Shown here in pieces: positions 7,038 through 8,770 of a stretch of 8,770 nt of DNA. This DNA is from JACMNW01 sp043721855 (GTDB lineage Bacteria > Pseudomonadota > Alphaproteobacteria > Rhodobacterales > Rhodobacteraceae). Position 1 is the first letter of the stretch, and every line of letters starts with the position of its first letter. The stretch is taken from positions 1-8,770 of the forward strand of contig JAYSPY010000046.1 in the NCBI GenBank assembly GCA_043721855.1. The letters run 5' to 3'. A program made the translations under genes and the position numbers. The notes under the pieces were generated by a model. That model saw only the letters and a program-made list of their open reading frames with translations. It was not told the origin of the DNA and searched no databases.

Positions 7038-7790
7038 TTAGTAGCTGTTGGTCTGGGCACGGACGCGGAACGCCTCCAGCCCTTCGGACAGGATAATTTT
7101 CGATTGCGCGATCCACTTGTCACGCACGATACGGCCCCTGAAAGTTTTCATGTTGGCGTCAACCCATGCGACATCGGCATCGGACCAGCCCGCAATCTGG
7201 TCGAAATGGTAAAAGCCAAGCGAATTGCACAGCTTTTCAAGCGCGGGGCCAATGCCTTCGATTTCCTTCAGATCATCAGCCTTGCCTTTGCGCGGCGCAG
7301 ACAGACGCAATGGACCATCGGGCTGTTTCACCTTTGCGACTTTGGCGGCGGCTGGCTTGGCGGCGATCTTGGCGACACCGGGTTTCGATGCTGCCTTTGG
7401 CACGGCCACGCGCGCCGCTTTTGCAGGTGCGGCAGTGTCAGCCATTGGGGCGGACACGAAAGCAGCGGGGGCCGCCTCGGCCATTATTGGCGCTGCAAGA
7501 ACAGGTGCGGGCAGAACAGGTGCGGGCATTACGGGCAGGGACGCTGTGGGTTCGGCGGCAGGCATCATTGGTTGAGCAGTCGCTGGCGTTGCCGGTGCAA
7601 CTGCGGCGCTGCCCCAATACATCCCCAAAATCAACCCGACCAGCAGAAGGATCGCAATCCCGATAAACCCGGATTGAGAATAGCTCAGATTGCCCACAAA
7701 CAAAGCCACGGCAGCGGCCACCAGCCCGGCCCCTGCCGCCACAACCCAGCCACCCAGCGATGGGGTACGTCTGTTTTCAGAATTGTTCAT
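7038..7790 (-). CDS. Membrane-anchored helix-hairpin-helix protein (NuoE-tail paralogue)
   Basis: A 250-aa protein of unknown function, encoded 89 bases downstream of nuoE. Residues 13-33 and 41-58 are two hydrophobic helices; Arg7-Arg8 before the first suggests an N-in, C-in hairpin that leaves the rest in the cytoplasm. Residues 62-123 are rich in Ala and Pro and include a PAPVL repeat. Residues 124-170 are rich in Ala and Lys, histone H1-like. Residues 172-250 are an HhH domain (GIGP hairpin, then GFYHFDQ and RGR..RDKW motifs) that closely matches the end of NuoE: 38 of 62 aligned positions are identical by hand count. An AGGGAG ribosome binding site precedes the ATG by 9 bases. The HhH fold is related to domains described as flap-endonuclease-like, but no nuclease active site is visible. 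Inference: it may dock near the NADH module or be an accessory complex I factor. Gene call sure, function unknown. Confidence 0.93.
   Translation of the reverse strand: MNNSENRRTPSLGGWVVAAGAGLVAAAVALFVGNLSYSQSGFIGIAILLLVGLILGMYWGSAAVAPATPATAQPMMPAAEPTASLPVMPAPVLPAPVLAAPIMAEAAPAAFVSAPMADTAAPAKAARVAVPKAASKPGVAKIAAKPAAAKVAKVKQPDGPLRLSAPRKGKADDLKEIEGIGPALEKLCNSLGFYHFDQIAGWSDADVAWVDANMKTFRGRIVRDKWIAQSKIILSEGLEAFRVRAQTNSY
7498..7527 (-). repeat. Perfect 15-bp tandem duplication within the HhH gene linker
   Basis: On the plus strand the unit AGAACAGGTGCGGGC occurs twice head to tail, at 7498-7512 and 7513-7527. The length is a multiple of three, so it adds five residues (a PAPVL repeat) to the Ala/Pro linker without changing frame. 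It is a probable slippage product in a linker that tolerates length change. Confidence 0.85.
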
Positions 7791-7879
7791 CAGTCCCGTC
7801 TCCCTGTCTGACCCATTTTGTAAGGGCTTTGTTTCGCTTTTTCACGGTGTGTCCACCATAAACATGTTTTTCGTCAGAG
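7791..7879 (-). other. nuoE to HhH-gene intergenic spacer
   Basis: An 89-base spacer after the nuoE TAA. It contains the 10-base palindrome AAACATGTTT at 7860-7869 just after the stop and the AGGGAG ribosome binding site near its other end. There is no long stem followed by a T-tract, so I see no terminator; the downstream gene is probably co-transcribed with nuoE. Confidence 0.5.
7800..7805 (-). promoter_or_regulatory. Ribosome binding site of the HhH membrane protein gene
   Basis: AGGGAG lies 9 bases before the ATG at 7790 and supports that start. Confidence 0.7.
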
Positions 7880-8770
7880 TTACAGTTTTCCGCCAGCGGC
7901 CAGAATGCGCGCTTGATCAACCCATTTGTCGCGCGAAGCGCGGCCCTTGAATCCTTCCAGATTATCATCGGCCCAAGCAATTTCTGCGTCAGTCCAAGCG
8001 GCCAACTGATCAAAATGAAAAAAGCCGAGTTTGTTGCACAGAATTTCCAACTTCGGCCCGATGCCGACGATAAGTTTCAAATCATCCGGCCTGTCAGCAC
8101 GGGCCGCGCTCAGTCCCTGCGGCCTGGACTGCGCTGTCATTGGCGGTGATTTCGCTTCTGGCGTTGCAAGCGGTGTTGCGTTTGCGGCATTTCCGTCTGA
8201 CTTTGGCTTGCCCTTTGACTGCGCCGATGCCTCTTGCACCGTGACACCTGAAGCGTCCGCAGGCAGGCCCCGGCCGGGCTCAGGTTCCTTTTGGATTGCG
8301 TTTGCCTTTGCAACCGGACCTACCGGCGTGCCAAGCCAAGGCATCGTCAGCGGCATTTCACTGCCATCTATGCGGCGCACTGTGTCGGCGAGGTCAACCG
8401 CAGCCTGCGCAGACGCGTTGTATTGCCTACGACCGGACTGGGTGGTTTTCAGGCTGGTAAGGCCCGACAAAGGTTCCGCTGCGTAACGCCCGTTTTGCGG
8501 GCCGGGAACCGGAACCTCGCCCTTTGAGAACCGCCCGATCAGGTCACGCAACTTGGCAGGGGTCAGGTCTTCGTAATAATCCTTGCCTATTTGCGCCATC
8601 GGCGCATTGGCGCAGGCCCCCATGCATTCCACCTCTTCCCAGCTGAATTTGCCATCGGCAGACAGCGCGTGGGCTTTGGGGTTGACCAGTTCCTTGCAGA
8701 CAGCAACCAGATCTTCGGCGCCGCAAATCATGCAGGACGTGGTGCCACAAACCTGAATATGGGCAACAGA
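7880..8770 (-). CDS. nuoE: NADH-quinone oxidoreductase subunit E with C-terminal HhH extension (5' end outside window)
   Basis: This is the [2Fe-2S] (N1a) subunit of the complex I NADH module, cytoplasmic and a partner of NuoF. The window holds 296 codons plus a TAA stop; the reading frame runs off the right edge, so the N-terminus is missing. Numbering from the edge, residues 1-82 are the end of the thioredoxin-like ferredoxin domain. Cluster ligands are C8 and C13 in VCGTTSC and C49 and C53 in CMGAC, the family pattern C-x4-C then C-x3-C. Residues 83-228 are a low-complexity Ala/Pro/Ser/Lys linker with no recognised fold. Residues 229-296 form a helix-hairpin-helix domain with a GIGP hairpin, ending in AAGGKL. 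Typical bacterial NuoE stops near residue 160-170, so the tail is an addition; long NuoE proteins with this tail are known in Rhodobacterales. The internal ATG at 8731 is not the start because conserved cluster residues lie upstream of it. One oddity is Cys16 where relatives usually have Arg. Confidence 0.96.
   Translation of the reverse strand, partial: SVAHIQVCGTTSCMICGAEDLVAVCKELVNPKAHALSADGKFSWEEVECMGACANAPMAQIGKDYYEDLTPAKLRDLIGRFSKGEVPVPGPQNGRYAAEPLSGLTSLKTTQSGRRQYNASAQAAVDLADTVRRIDGSEMPLTMPWLGTPVGPVAKANAIQKEPEPGRGLPADASGVTVQEASAQSKGKPKSDGNAANATPLATPEAKSPPMTAQSRPQGLSAARADRPDDLKLIVGIGPKLEILCNKLGFFHFDQLAAWTDAEIAWADDNLEGFKGRASRDKWVDQARILAAGGKL

Noticed and set aside
6900..7811. Plus-strand open frame of 303 codons
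   Set aside because: It runs antisense to the HhH membrane protein and the small membrane protein; its His/Cys/Arg/Gly-rich product is typical of a shadow frame.
7860..7869. AAACATGTTT palindrome as a regulator operator or terminator
   Set aside because: It is a single short palindrome inside an operon spacer with no promoter nearby and no T-tract; a chance occurrence is likely.
7880..8085. HhH domain of NuoE as an active endonuclease
   Set aside because: Only the HhH segment is present; no catalytic acidic cluster or nuclease fold is visible in the tail.

Overview
The window is one polycistronic block of a type I NADH dehydrogenase (complex I, nuo) operon, with every supported gene on the minus strand, so it is transcribed from right to left. 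In transcription order it holds: nuoE (5' end cut off by the right edge), a membrane-anchored helix-hairpin-helix (HhH) protein, a 75-aa two-helix membrane protein, nuoF, a small exported protein, a DUF3291-type protein, a class I SAM-dependent methyltransferase, a possible 39-aa micro-ORF, nuoG, a small putative lipoprotein, and nuoH (complete, ending 16 bases before the left edge). nuoI would be expected next but is not visible.

The organism is most likely an alphaproteobacterium of the Rhodobacterales (Rhodobacter/Paracoccus/Roseobacter group). The reasons are the unfused nuo subunits, the mitochondrial-like NuoG without an N7 cluster site, the NuoE with a long C-terminal tail ending in an HhH domain, and the set of small accessory genes between nuoE, F, G and H that is typical of that group. 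Base composition looks moderately GC-rich. This assignment rests on family knowledge, not on a search.

Layout by region: 7880-8770 is nuoE. 6801-7790 holds the HhH membrane protein and the DUF5337-like small membrane protein, 9 bases apart. 5480-6775 is nuoF. 5311-5479 is a 169-base non-coding spacer with three short GC-rich arms that can form alternative hairpins. 3654-5310 is a three-gene accessory module (exported protein, DUF3291 protein, methyltransferase) with abutting or coupled junctions. 3527-3646 is the possible micro-ORF, which overlaps the nuoG start by ATGA. 1509-3530 is nuoG, 1103-1537 the lipoprotein and 17-1054 nuoH.

NuoE, NuoF and NuoG form the NADH-oxidising module in the cytoplasm: FMN and NADH bind in NuoF, and electrons pass through Fe-S clusters in NuoF, NuoE and NuoG. 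NuoH is the membrane subunit that forms the base of the quinone site and links the peripheral arm to the proton-pumping arm. The most intriguing non-core point is that the HhH domain at the end of NuoE is repeated (about 61% identical by hand count) on a separate membrane-tethered protein encoded immediately downstream. No CRISPR, tRNA, rRNA, insertion sequence or phage signal was seen.
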